A stretch of 64,000 nucleotides of DNA from Eutypa lata (lineage: Eukaryota; Ascomycota; Sordariomycetes; Xylariales; Diatrypaceae). The stretch spans positions 3,224,001-3,288,000 of the forward strand of contig JAKULF010000005.1 of NCBI GenBank assembly GCA_022661535.1, written 5' to 3'. The position numbers and the translations under genes were made by a program. Shown here piece by piece: positions 51,401 through 61,993 of the stretch (positions within the stretch are counted from its first letter, which is position 1; every line of letters begins with the position of its first letter). The notes under the pieces are model-generated. The model ran no database searches. It saw only the letters and a program-made list of their open reading frames with translations, and was not told the origin of the DNA.

Positions 51401-51918
51401 TAATTAATCTAATCTTTGGAAACCAACAGGGAGCTCTAGCCCCCTATCACTGGTGTATAGGCACTCTGCAAGACCCATTACCTATAGTTAGTCTCGGTGA
51501 TAAGGGGTGAAACTACAACGCGTAAGAATGTATCAAGGAGCCGAAAAGCATTGTAAAAATAGGAATGATACTAAAAATATTGAGGAACCCTAATGGCTCT
51601 ACGTACGAATAACTATGTGAACCGACGAATCAGGTCGTTCATTATTTGGCTTACTTGCTCGTTGAAGGTAAGTAATTGAGTAGACTGCAGAGTACCTAAG
51701 TAGTTTGGTAGAGTAGATTATTACAGATGACAGCAGCTGATTTCGGGCCGGCCTTATTAATTGGCTCCTAACTAGCTTTAGGTAGCTACCTAGTTAGCTC
51801 CGATAGATAACGAAATTTATCGCCATCATCCATCCCATTTATCGAAGCTTTGCGCTAGTTAGACGACGAAATAGTTGCAGTTCTACAGAGGGCCCCGCCA
51901 AAATTTCTCGAACAACCA

Positions 51919-51941
51919 CAGCAGCAGCAGCAGCAGCAGCA
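51919..51941. repeat. (CAG)n run in the RPC19 leader
   Basis: Seven CAG copies followed by CAAGAGCAACAG, about 90 bp upstream of the RPC19 start, so probably transcribed as leader. Confidence 0.8.
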
Positions 51942-52029
51942 AGAGCAACAGTGATTAGCAGCTACGTAATTGCAAGAATTTCACACATACGCACACAAAA
52001 CACACACCTACTCAAAAAACAAAACAAAA

Positions 52030-52781
52030 ATGCCCGGGAAGACGAACCTGAACCAAGAAGAGGACGCTGCCATGGAGGACGCCCCGGCGTCGGCGCAGAA
52101 GCCGCAGCCTACCGTCGAGAGCCAAGAGAACGCGGAGCCAATGCAGGAGGACGGCGAGAACGGCGGTAGCGGCGTGGGCGAAGCTCAGGATGAAGAACCG
52201 GTGGAGGACGTTCCCAAAGTTAGGATTGTACGTTCTTATCCGCCCCGACCCGCCACGCGAAAAGGAAAGAATAGGATGATGGACAAGGTTTGACTAACGA
52301 AATTTGCGCATATAGCTTCCTGGATCTTCGCCTACGGCAGCCTCTTTCGAGTTCACGAAGGAGGGACACACGCTGGGCAACGCCTTGCGATATATCATCA
52401 TGAAGAAGTACGTATGATGGATAGATGGGCTCGATTTTGCTATCTGCTACGTACGCTGTTGCAACAATGTAAATTGGTTTTTTAATGCTAACGAGGATTC
52501 TCCCATCTAGCCCTGACGTCGAGTTTTGTGCCTACTCTATCCCCCACCCCTCGGAGGACAAGATGAACGTCCGAATCCAGACATACGGTATGTTACATAC
52601 ACCATTGCATTGATAAAAAGAACTCTAGGCGGGATGGAATATTGGCTAAACGTCTTTGACAGAGGGTACAACTGCTACGGCCGCTCTCGAAAAGGGTCTG
52701 CAGGACCTGGAAGACCTCTGTGATGTGGTTTCCGAGAAATTCTGGACGGCGCGGAACGAATTCAACGAGTCCCAACCTTAG
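52030..52781 (+). CDS. rpc19: RNA polymerase I and III subunit AC19 (RPAC2)
   Basis: Exons 52030-52227, 52316-52407, 52511-52587 and 52663-52781 give 161 residues. After an acidic Glu/Ala-rich arm of about 65 residues comes the AC19 fold: [62 protein letters not shown] in conserved order. This is the L-shaped dimerisation module related to bacterial RNA polymerase alpha. The protein pairs with AC40 and is shared by RNA polymerases I and III in the nucleus. Introns are 88, 103 and 75 bp with GTACGT or GTATGT donors. The ATG follows an A-rich leader, a good fungal context. It converges on the complex I subunit gene 235 bp downstream. Confidence 0.96.
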
Positions 52782-53016
52782 GAGCGCTGGGTACGCGGCA
52801 GGGTTGGATGCCGAAGATTGGCTCTCCAATAGTTAAGGGGCAAATAGCAGTGCTATAAAGTACACGCAGCAGATATGCACACAGTGTCGCGGCAGCTAGA
52901 GGACGCATAGGATGGTGTTTCGGAGTATTGGGTAGACAACGTTTCTAACGAGGCGGTTTTGCTTCTTGAGCTTGTTATGTACATACAGTAAAGGGAATGA
53001 TACCCGATGACTTGTT

Positions 53017-53777
53017 TTAATTGCGGCCCTATCGCGACGTTAGTCGAGACGTACGTTGCTTTAGATTTGATGCTGTTGTATATTGCCCCTCGAGAACTTA
53101 CCTCCAAGAACCCCTTCATGAAGTTATCAGGCAACCGATCCGCGCCCCGGAAGTTCTCCGTGTTGAAGTACGACATGACGTGTGTGCTCTGCTTCCAGTA
53201 GTTCATCATCTCCTATATTTGTTGTTCACCAATTTCGTTAGCCCAGGCCCTAACCCATCCTATCCGAAAGCTTCTATCCCATCACTCGGTCTCCTAGCTC
53301 GAACATTCCTAACTTCAACCGTATCGTAGTATGGTATGGTTAACTAACCTGGTACTCGGCGTTGTTCTGCATGAGAAGCACATCGACGATGCTTTGCTTG
53401 TTCACGAACCGGTGCTTCTCGAACTCTTGTCGCACCCGGGTGCGGAGGGTGGAGATGGGGAAGGGGATGTTGTACATGGTCTGGATCTCGGGGGCCTAGG
53501 TGGTAAAAGTTCAAACGTCAGCGGTTCGGTCGTCTATGGGCCATCGTAGCACTTCGCCTGCGCGCTCAATTTCCATGAATGCCAGTCAAGTAGTAGGGGT
53601 TGGCGGGAACGTACTACTCGCAACCATGCTCTATAAGCCGCAAGGACTCGGCGCTTCGCATCTGGCGCATCGAGGGCTGGGACATTCGGTCAGCTCACGG
53701 GCCAAGAATTCAAAAGGGGGAAATCAGAACTGACATTGCCGTGTCCGGACGGCGAATTGGGTAGGGGATATCGCCAT
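53017..53777 (-). CDS. Mitochondrial complex I LYR subunit (NDUFA6/B14, 14.8 kDa)
   Basis: Minus-strand exons are 53777-53735, 53676-53615, 53495-53349, 53212-53102 and 53028-53017. They add up to 375 nt, 124 residues, with consistent phases. The protein opens [15 protein letters not shown] and has the LYR-type first helix ([12 protein letters not shown]), then [31 protein letters not shown]. It ends with the fungal signature [20 protein letters not shown] and the tail GFLEGRN. The last exon holds only Gly-Arg-Asn and the stop; this matches the family ending, which supports the 73-bp final intron. The subunit sits at the matrix arm of NADH:ubiquinone oxidoreductase and binds acyl carrier protein. 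The gene is divergent from BUD31, with 468 bp between the two start codons. Confidence 0.93.
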
Positions 53778-54245
53778 GGCGAATGAGTTGCGTCGTCGAC
53801 TGGCGGCTGTGGGTTTGAAATGAGGTTCCTGTGGTTGATGGTTGAGCTTCCCGGACTTGGCAAGTCAGAGAGTCGTCGGTTTGGACCTACCAGCCACACT
53901 AACGAACTAGCCACACTAAGTAATAGCAAAGGGCACTAGCCACAAGTCAATTGTTTGCCTTTGAGGCTTCAATCTGCAACCTCAGCCTTGCCCCACCAAC
54001 CACTTCAATGTTGCCATAGAAGCAACATAAAAGTCAACAATCTCCTACGTATTAAATATCTAGGTACTTTTATCGACCTACCTAGCTATCAGGGCAAATC
54101 CTGTTCCATACCTAACCAGCGAAAACTCACCCGCTTTCGACCAAACCGATACCACTGCTGCTCTTGCCCATCACAGCAAGTCAGCCTCATACGAAGCCGA
54201 GCCGAGTGGAATATCATAGGAAACGAAAGGAAACGAAACGAGAAG

Positions 54246-54810
54246 ATGCCAGCGATCCGGACGCACGCGTCGCGGCAGAAGAAGCCGCCGGCGGGGTTCG
54301 ACGACATCCGGGACGACCTGGAGGTGTTCTCGATCAAGATGAAGGACGCGCAGAACGCGCCGACGGCCAACGTGCCGAAGCACCAGGTCCAGTGGCCCAT
54401 CTTCCAGATCGCCCACCAGCGCAGCCGCTACGTCTACGAGCTCTACTACGAGAAGGAGGCCATCTCGAAGCCCCTGTACGACTGGCTGCTCAAGAACGGC
54501 TACGCCGATGCCATGCTCATCGCGAAGTGGAAGAAGCAGGGGTATGAGAAGGTATGTTGTGTTGTGTTGTGTTGTGATATCTCTCTCCCCCACCCCCCAA
54601 CACGCATTCTCTCTGCATGTGTGCTTGGCTGGTGGTATATGATGGAGTGCTGACTGGCTACTGTAGCTGTGCTGCCTGCGGTGCATGCAAACCAAGGAGA
54701 CGAATTTCCAGTCCACGTGCATCTGCCGCGTGCCGAGAGCTCAGCTGAAGGACGAGCAGGATGTGCAGTGTGTCAGCTGTGGGTGTAGAGGATGCGCCTC
54801 CTCGGATTAA
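54246..54810 (+). CDS. bud31: Splicing factor BUD31 (G10 / Cwf14 family)
   Basis: Exons 54246-54551 and 54667-54810 encode 149 residues. The G10 family pattern is complete: MPAIRTHASRQKKPPAGFD, then [59 protein letters not shown]. The Cys-rich end is TCICRVP..QCVSCGCRGC, whose cysteines bind a zinc cluster. BUD31 is a nuclear spliceosome component associated with the Prp19-related complex. The 115-bp intron starts GTATGTTGTGTTG and lies just before the Cys-rich part. Coding GC is high in exon 1. A divergent promoter is shared with the complex I subunit gene. Confidence 0.96.
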
Positions 54811-55439
54811 TGATACGATGATGTGATGGAGACGGTGGTAATAGCACGATACCCTTCAAAATCCTTGGATCACTCTAGCATTTCATGGCGTTATAGGTTG
54901 TAATGGAGTTACGGTAGTTTCGGAGACATAAATTCCTTGGAGAGGATCGCTTAATGGACATTCGAAATATGTAGGATGTTGTTCTTATTGCGTTTGGCAA
55001 GTTTTGCGGTTGCTTATAGATCCACCCCCTAAAGAGAGCACAGCAGGCTGTCAGTACATGCTGATAGCTGGAATATAAATAACTCTCTCTCTTTAGGTCC
55101 ATGGTGTATATATTAATCCCTATTTACTTACTGTAGCATTTCGAATCGTATAGGTTGACAAGGAAAATCTTGCGATTTCGGCTAAACATACATCTTGAAC
55201 ATGTCCTCTGATGTACAGTTTCGCACATAATGTGTTGTCCTTACAATATACACATACTGTCATGCCTGGTTGTATGTAGTCTCTTCAATTGATAAAGACG
55301 AGTAATAATAGAAGGCTAATAATCTAAGGGCATTTGACTAGGTGCTAAACATACCAGCGTACTACCTGTATGTATGATGGCCGACCTCTAGTCAACCATA
55401 TAAGTCATAATAAGACATCAGTCTTCCAACAAATTAGAA
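54811..55439. other. Intergenic region, no gene seen
   Basis: BUD31 3' untranslated region followed by A/T-leaning sequence without a supported gene. Confidence 0.5.
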
Positions 55440-55619
55440 GCCAGGTTGGTGTAGTGGTAACACGTCCGAAAGAACAATTGAAGACCACGGGTTCGATGCC
55501 CTGCGGCTGTACCAATGTACACCTCAGAACATCCGGGTGCCTCTTCACACCCTGTGAGAATATTCCACCTCCACAGAACGGCAAAGAAGAAGACCCAGGT
55601 TCGATTCCTGGACCAGGCA
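55440..55619 (+). pseudogene. tRNA-like relic with two B boxes, possibly an interrupted tRNA gene
   Basis: GCCAGGT at 55440-55446 pairs at six of seven positions with ACCAGGC at 55612-55618. A D-arm (GTGT..ACAC with box A TGGTGTAGTGG at 55447-55457) follows the first. A perfect T-arm (CCAGG TTCGATT CCTGG, box B at 55598-55608) precedes the second, and the final A fits a discriminator base. Between them lie an unpaired anticodon region and a second, poor box B (GGTTCGATGCC, 55490-55500). The whole is 180 nt, about 105 too long for a tRNA. It may be a tRNA gene split by an insertion, or a SINE-like derivative. A T-rich stretch follows within 20 bp. No functional anticodon can be assigned. Confidence 0.4.
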
Positions 55620-55909
55620 ATATATTTTGTAAAATTTTTGAATTATCATACTGCTTAGGTGGTTTAACTATATGATGTTTATCTTTGTCTTTTTTAAACT
55701 AACCCATATGCGCGGTTGAGTAGGAATGTCCTTCTCATAAGTAGGTCCTGCGAGGCATTTACAGTGTTATGTAAATTAAGATATGAATAAAGCATACTTA
55801 GCTAAACGGGCCTCTATGATATTTGCATACAAAGTGAACATATAGTGGACTATAGACAAACAAACACCCTTTAAACACATAGCACTTTGGCCTACCATCC
55901 TGGCTGATC

Positions 55910-58900
55910 TTAAATTATTGTAATGCCTTCTCCTTCAGTCATATGTGGCATGATGTCTATGATCGATTGAATGAATGTGCATTTGTCTTGGGCGTTATTG
56001 ATTCTTGCCTGGTCTAAACTGAAGGCAACACCATATGTCGGCAAGTTGAAGGCAGTCTTGGGCAACGGCAATTTGTCCTTAATGTTAATGTTTCCGACCT
56101 GTTTTTCGAATTCTTGTTTTTCTTTTTCGTATTGTCTTTCAACTTCATCATTTATGAGGAGAACACAATCGATAATATATGAAAAATCCGGTAACGGTAC
56201 GCGGCCCATGCTCGTTTGAAAGCGATTGTTGAAGATGGCCCCTAAACCATACATATCGCCCTCCACCAACCCCTCTTCGATCTCCGCTGTCACACTCTCT
56301 AATATTTGCTTAACTTCTATGTGTGAGAGTTTGGCTGTACGGTTTTGCCTGATAAAGTCTTCGATGGCTTCGAAAATGCCTCTTGAATAGAAGGGTATGC
56401 TTATTGGGAAGGGGGCATTGGCGACAAAAGTACTGTAATTCATACCTGCTCTTTGATTATCGAGTATACTGGGGATATATACTAGTACTTGACGTATTAT
56501 TTGTTGTTTCCCAGCAACAGTGCGATAAATACCAAGAGCTTTCATCTGGTATTGCCCTGTAGAGGAGCTAAAATGTTCGGCAACAGCCAGCAGGGAATGC
56601 TTGATGATTTCCCTTTCCGCCTCTAGGCCACAGTCTTTAGAACTTTCGACGCTCTTATACTCTCGCATCATATCCAGTATGACCTCCTTGACCATTTCTT
56701 TCCTTTGACCTGCCAAGCCGTTCGTTGCCCTAGATAGTCGAGCAACAGGATCCTTAGAGTCAGCGAGGGGAAAATACCCCTGGATTGGATTCCAGCCGAT
56801 AGTACTGTCGTGCATGACGAATTTGTAAGAATGTAAGACTGCCAATTCGACTGCCAATTCTAGGTTTCCAATGATCTCTGGCAAATAATCAACATCGATT
56901 GATGCAATCGATATCATACCTTTCCAGATTGCACCCATTGTGGCGGGCCACCTTTTTCTTCGGAGGATTATAGATTTCCAGTTTTCACGATCAAAGGTAC
57001 CTCTTGGTTGGAGAAGCCTGTTCCGAATGTATCTCACAGAGTCCCAGGTTTCATTATAAGACCAAAACCGAATACACTCGACCAGCTGGCTCGCCCGTGG
57101 GTATGATTTAACGATAGTGCTTGGACAAGATGCCAATTTCTTGTATAGGCTTCCCACATGCGGATAGTCTTGTCGTAATAATTTATACTCTGAATGCGCT
57201 GCGCTTAAGAGACGCATCCATTCTCGAGTCCCGAATGAAGCGTTCGGGGTCGTCGCTGCCAAATTTATATATGCATCCCATAAGTCGACGCTCCAATCTC
57301 TTGTTACCCAATGATCGACAGGATCAAGCTCATCCTGGGAAATTTGTGTATGGAAAACCACAGGCTTTTCCCACGAAGTTCCTATGAACTGCGTTGAAGG
57401 CAAACATATATCACAATGTCCGATAATGCGATAGACATGGGTATCTGCGAGCTTGCGAAGAAGAAACAGGAATTCGAAGTCACCAAACCAGCCGATATAG
57501 TCTTCAGGGATAGAGGCAAGGCCGCTAGATACGAATTCCCACTTACAAAGCCCTGCAATAAGAAAATATTTGATCGGTACAAGATACTCAGGTGAGATGA
57601 GTAATCCCCCGGTTCGTTGGTGGACCATGACAGTTGAATTGTAACAAGGATTATAAGGTTCGTCACGCCTAACTTTGATATTAAGGGGAAGGAGACTTAA
57701 TCGAATCACTTCATCATGCTGTGGCCATCTCTGGGCTATCTTGGCTGAGAGGGCATTTGAAACCCGGTGATCAGCATCCCATTGGAAAGGCTTAACAGAT
57801 CGCCAATCCGGTACCCACGAGGGCAACCCAGCTGTTGGGCTTGGTGACAAGGTAAGAATTTTGTTTACACCTAGTTCTTGCAGAAGATATGCAGCAACGC
57901 CAGTGTATACTTGGACCATAGACAGAGAATAATCCGGAATAAGCCCAAGATCATCAAGACCGCGGAAAAGGCCTAGTATAGCAAAGATCTTGTCCCGAGC
58001 ATCAGAAGCAGCGAGAGGGCCTGCTTCGAAAATCCACCTAGGAAAATCGACTGGTTGCTGGTAAAGAGCTATTTCGAAATTTTGGACCCACGATGGGACT
58101 TTAATGGATGGATATTGCCCCCAATGTTTCGATATGACCTGACGCCAATTCATGTCCATATTTCCGCAGTAGACCAGAATATTTCTTGACGATACAAGCT
58201 CCTGCAAGATCCAAGTTCTGGTGAAGTAAGGGCGTCCAAACAAGCTCGTAAGGGCTTCGGACATCTCTGTTGTGATTTGTTGTGGAAGTTGGGCCTGGCA
58301 AAGAAGCTCCATCGCTCTTCTGCTGCTTTCGTTATGCTCTCCAAGATATACGAGGCAAGTGTTCGCCGTTGAGTAGATCTGACGCATTAACCCTACCTGA
58401 TGTGACCGTTCACCCACATCAGCCTGGTTGATACAGACTGCGTCAATCCATAAAATTCGCTCTTTATCCAACAGCCGAAATCGACGGAGTGCTGCCTCGC
58501 AGTTCTTTGTGATGGGGAGAATGTCCCAGCGGTCGCCAAGGAAAAGCGTATTATTGCGAGTGCTATCGCCGTCATCATCCGCCCAGACGTAAGAAATGGC
58601 CTCAAAAGAGCGGGGGTTGTTGAGATCGTCTAGGACCAAGGACCCATGTAACGGATCATCGTAGACACCCTTCGAAAGGCAGAGTAAACGAATGGCACGT
58701 CCACTATTCCGGGGCTCGTAGCCGCTAGTGGACTTCGGATCAGAAGACGGGGGTTCTTGGTATTCGCCGATATTAGATTCCTCGGTACGGGCTCCGTGAA
58801 CGATACTCAGTAATTGAGGGGTCAAATCGGTTCCATCTTCATCGAGAATACTTTCGGTGTTATAGGATACCGACGACGGCCATGGAAGGTTCAATCCTTC

Positions 58901-59089
58901 TTGGCTTGAACTCGGGGGGTTTGGCGGGCCTAGTGATTGGAATAGGCCCAGATCTACATCTGAGGGCGAATGATCGCAGCTACAACAAAATGGCAGTTGA
59001 CCCGCGAGGACAACGTCTGCTTTATGGCACCTCTTTCTATGCCAGGTGATCATTGTTAAGAAGTAGGTAGTTGTTAGGTTTTCTTTCAT
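55910..59089 (-). CDS. HET-domain protein (heterokaryon incompatibility family), 1059 aa
   Basis: A single uninterrupted frame. Residues about 20-38 hold a His/Cys-rich stretch (WHRKRCHKADVV..LPFCCSC). The HET domain spans about 130-300, with RLLCLSKG near its start, the core motif FEAISYVWADD, then LPITKNCEAALRRFR and ILWIDAVCINQADVGERSHQVGLMRQIYSTA. The segment SDARDKIFAILGLFRGLDDLGLIPDYSLSMVQVY, usual after the HET domain in fungal HET proteins, is present. The remaining 600 residues are not assigned. HET proteins cause cell death when genetically different strains fuse, or act downstream of NLR sensors; which non-self cue applies here is unknown. There is no intron and no break. It is 10-20 times longer than its overlapping frames, and no promoter motif is evident. 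Confidence 0.94.
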   Translation of the reverse strand: MKENLTTTYFLTMITWHRKRCHKADVVLAGQLPFCCSCDHSPSDVDLGLFQSLGPPNPPSSSQEGLNLPWPSSVSYNTESILDEDGTDLTPQLLSIVHGARTEESNIGEYQEPPSSDPKSTSGYEPRNSGRAIRLLCLSKGVYDDPLHGSLVLDDLNNPRSFEAISYVWADDDGDSTRNNTLFLGDRWDILPITKNCEAALRRFRLLDKERILWIDAVCINQADVGERSHQVGLMRQIYSTANTCLVYLGEHNESSRRAMELLCQAQLPQQITTEMSEALTSLFGRPYFTRTWILQELVSSRNILVYCGNMDMNWRQVISKHWGQYPSIKVPSWVQNFEIALYQQPVDFPRWIFEAGPLAASDARDKIFAILGLFRGLDDLGLIPDYSLSMVQVYTGVAAYLLQELGVNKILTLSPSPTAGLPSWVPDWRSVKPFQWDADHRVSNALSAKIAQRWPQHDEVIRLSLLPLNIKVRRDEPYNPCYNSTVMVHQRTGGLLISPEYLVPIKYFLIAGLCKWEFVSSGLASIPEDYIGWFGDFEFLFLLRKLADTHVYRIIGHCDICLPSTQFIGTSWEKPVVFHTQISQDELDPVDHWVTRDWSVDLWDAYINLAATTPNASFGTREWMRLLSAAHSEYKLLRQDYPHVGSLYKKLASCPSTIVKSYPRASQLVECIRFWSYNETWDSVRYIRNRLLQPRGTFDRENWKSIILRRKRWPATMGAIWKGMISIASIDVDYLPEIIGNLELAVELAVLHSYKFVMHDSTIGWNPIQGYFPLADSKDPVARLSRATNGLAGQRKEMVKEVILDMMREYKSVESSKDCGLEAEREIIKHSLLAVAEHFSSSTGQYQMKALGIYRTVAGKQQIIRQVLVYIPSILDNQRAGMNYSTFVANAPFPISIPFYSRGIFEAIEDFIRQNRTAKLSHIEVKQILESVTAEIEEGLVEGDMYGLGAIFNNRFQTSMGRVPLPDFSYIIDCVLLINDEVERQYEKEKQEFEKQVGNINIKDKLPLPKTAFNLPTYGVAFSLDQARINNAQDKCTFIQSIIDIMPHMTEGEGITII

Positions 59090-60697
59090 TGAGCTTGATC
59101 GAACGTGGAAACTGGGGAGAGTAATATGACGAGACTGTACGAGGTTAGGTTTTCACACCCAGACACCATCTGAGCACTGCCCGCAGCCTGCATGAAGCTG
59201 CTTATAGTGGTGATATTTGATTGGTAAAGGGGGGTTTCAATGCATAAACAGAAGTGAGGCAGCCTATGCAAGGCATAATACTTATCCCTCTCTGGTGCGC
59301 ATTGCGTTGTATTGGTTTCCCACCTCTATTTGCTACCGCTAGCAAGTATAAGAGTGAGTGGAATTTAAACGATGACTTCCTGTAATGTGTATACATTCCG
59401 TTCAGGGGGGAAAGATGGGGCTATAAAGGGGGTTGGGCGCCGTGGAAATAACATAAAGAGGAAACCATTCAGCATAGGAACAGATTCTAGTACTTGGATA
59501 AATTTACTCATTCTAATTTCCTATTGAAGAGATGCTTCTCAATACTCCTAGTAAACGTAGCTGTTGGTCTAGATACAAGGTTATTGTTTGGTTCTTGACC
59601 TGATACTGAGCTTAGGTGAAATACCCCTCATGCGATGAGTGGCAACTGCCATAATATAGCTCGGCGACATGTTTATTAGACAGCTTAACCACCTATGTTA
59701 GCAGTATGCCGTAAAAGGATTATCTAGAGTAGGGCTTAGCTTCAGGGAAAGCGAGGGAAATGGGATAAGTTGTAGAATAGGAGGTACAAGGCTCTAAGAA
59801 TCAAACTATTATAGGTATCCGTGTTTCCTCCCGCAGATATTGACTAAATCATAGCAAGTGGTGGATCGACATTAGTTATTCGTATATGGTTGTGTAAAGA
59901 TCTTAAGAAGGAAACCTTCGCCAAGGATAATATATTGAGATTTTGTTCTATGGGAAAGTCTCCAACCGACTACTATTTTCTCGTACCTGAGGCACACTAC
60001 TGGTAGCCAGTTCCGCTCGATATGAAGATAACTACTAATTCAAGCCAAATGCACTTCCTGTTGTGATTTTATTGGCTTTCTTCGACAATACATACACTCC
60101 AAGATAATCCCGTAATAGGAAAGATCAACGTTCAGCTGAGGAAAAAGAAACTTATATTTCACTCGTACTGGTCCAGAAGCATCCGAGCCTTGAGTCTTCC
60201 GATAGCATGTTCGTAGCCTGCAGGTCTAACTAAGCCGCCACTCAAGCAGGCAAGCCTTGGCACTCCTCAACCTCAAGTCAAAAGTGCACTTTCAAAAGTG
60301 AATATCGGGCCTTACCTCCCCGCTTCCCTACAAGACACAAGGCTCCGAAGCGGTTAACTGATAAGCCGACCTGTATACCTCTATGGCTTGCCATCCTGAC
60401 GTGTCCGAGTCGCTCCAAAATGCACTTTCACTCCTCCACTCATGGAAGAAGTAGGCTTCCCCTTGCAATTCGCGTCCGAATCAGGGTGCAACCGAACTAT
60501 GAAGGGTTTAGAGGTGTGCGCCATGCTGAGTTCTCCTGAGAGCCAGAGTGACCAGGGAAGCCAATAATACCCAAGTTGCACGTTTCGCTCTCCGGTATAT
60601 TAGAGATGCTGGCGCCCCGATATCTGCGGTCCTCTGTAGGAGCCGCACACCTCTCCCTTTATTCGATCGCTACTACACACTCGCTATTAATTCAGCA
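59090..60697. other. Intergenic region between divergent genes, no gene seen
   Basis: Contains the upstream region of the HET gene and of the surface protein gene. Only short frames are seen. The words AAAAGTGCACTTTCAAAAGTG and AAAATGCACTTTCACTCC near 60279 and 60417 repeat a GCACTTTCA motif. Confidence 0.5.
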
Positions 60698-61993
60698 ATG
60701 AAGTCTTCACTTTTTAGCGTTTGCATGCTCTTGTTCTTTGCGCGCCGTAGCGCTGGGACTTGTTGCATAGATAGCAGTGGGACGACATATGTAGGTTCCC
60801 TCCCCCCTTCGATTTTACTATAGGCAGTCTTAATCATGAGTTACTGAGACGTCTTGACAGTGCTGCAATATCGATCAGACCTGTGGTTATTCGTCTTGCG
60901 CAGATCTAACGTAAGTTCCCGAACAAGGGAAAACGACCTATTGAAGCATTTCAGGGACTAGGGACTAACAGCACAGCGAAGGTCTACTGTAACATCGACT
61001 TATACTTACTTGGACACTACGACCTGGTACGACACAGTCACCGTGTCTTCTGTCGAAGAATACACCTGGACCAGCACAAGCACCATCTCAAGCGTGACTG
61101 TCATTTCCACAGCGGCGACAGCCACCATCACAGAGACGGTTACTTTGACCATCACCGACGCCGCGACGAGTAGTGGTGGGAGAAAGCGCCATGCAATGCC
61201 TATTGAGGATTTGAATGCCGAAGCGATCCCGGCAGGCCAAACACCGGCACCGAAGCCTTCCCCTCCTTCTCTCGACCCTATGGACAACCTTCTCGCGGCC
61301 CGCGAGGTGCTAGTCCGCCGCTCTATTTCTACGGATACGGAATGGGAGTATGAAACGTCCACGTGGACCATGACCAGCACGTACTCATCGGTTGACTTGC
61401 TTATCGACTGGGACACCGACTACGAGTTCGTGACAGACATCGAGACGTCGTACGACTACGTCGAGACGACTGTTACGACGACGACGACGGTCACAACACA
61501 CGTTGCTGCCCTCATTGGACCGACGAATACGGTCGGGGTCGACCAGCAGCAACACTCGACGCTCAGCACCGGCTCCATCGCCGGCATCGCCGTCGGCGGA
61601 GTCGGCGGGCTAGCGATCCTCGGTGCTGTGATAGGATTTCTCTTTTACGCGCGAAGAAGAAGAAGGGGGGCGCCCGAAGCCGAAGGAGGGTTTCGGGTCG
61701 GGGCTAGGCACTACGAAGACCAGGCGGCGCGTGCGAGCCCTAGGCCTAGTGGTGGTGGTGGTTTCGGCAGAAAGCCGCCTCCGATGGCTATGGCGATGGC
61801 CATGGAATCTTCGGATGCCATACCCTTCGAGGCGAGGCCGATGATGGGGACGGGCCCTACAAGGGGCCATCAGGGCTTCCACGCGCCCGCCCCCTGGAAA
61901 CATGAGTCCTCGCCGCCTCCGCCTTTTCGATCCATTGATACGAACAGCATTGCTCCGCAGCACCCGGGTTCGACATATAGCTCGTTTACGTAG
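60698..61993 (+). CDS. Mid2-like single-pass cell-surface protein
   Basis: Exons 60698-60790 and 60977-61993 are joined over a 186-bp intron (GTAGGT..CACAG) in phase, giving 369 residues. Exon 1 encodes a probable signal peptide (MKSSLFSVCMLLFFARRSAG). The outer part is Ser/Thr-rich with repeated aromatic-Asp-Thr patterns (TTTWYDTVTV, WEYETSTWTMTSTYSS, DTDYEFVTDIETSYDYVETT). A transmembrane segment, IAGIAVGGVGGLAILGAVIGFLFYA (about 231-255), is followed by five Arg, then a Gly/Pro-rich cytoplasmic tail. This layout is that of fungal cell-wall stress sensor-like proteins (Mid2/Wsc type), although no Cys-rich WSC domain is seen. A sensor role is inferred. The long exon is firm; exon 1 and the acceptor are the best phase-consistent choice. 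Confidence 0.72.

Larger units (their letters stand above)
43079..52029. other. Nine-kilobase gene-poor region
   Basis: No gene is supported. The first kilobase is probably the promoter and leader of the minus-strand gene. Frames of 60-115 codons occur (for example near 46900-47300, 49376-49965 and 50494-50772), but none shows a domain or a convincing splice partner. The minus-strand frame 49717-49965 reads most like a protein but is unassigned. Simple repeats are at 48371-48406 and near 48069-48096 (GCT), and GTAG/CTAC words are frequent. Confidence 0.5.

Noticed and set aside
52853..53209. Continuous 118-codon minus-strand frame as a stand-alone gene
   Set aside because: Its first 37 codons are exon 4 of the complex I subunit; the rest is intron and 3' flank read through.
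54171..54722. 183-codon minus-strand frame and 127-codon plus-strand frame
   Set aside because: Both are other-frame readings of the BUD31 gene, which matches a well-known family.
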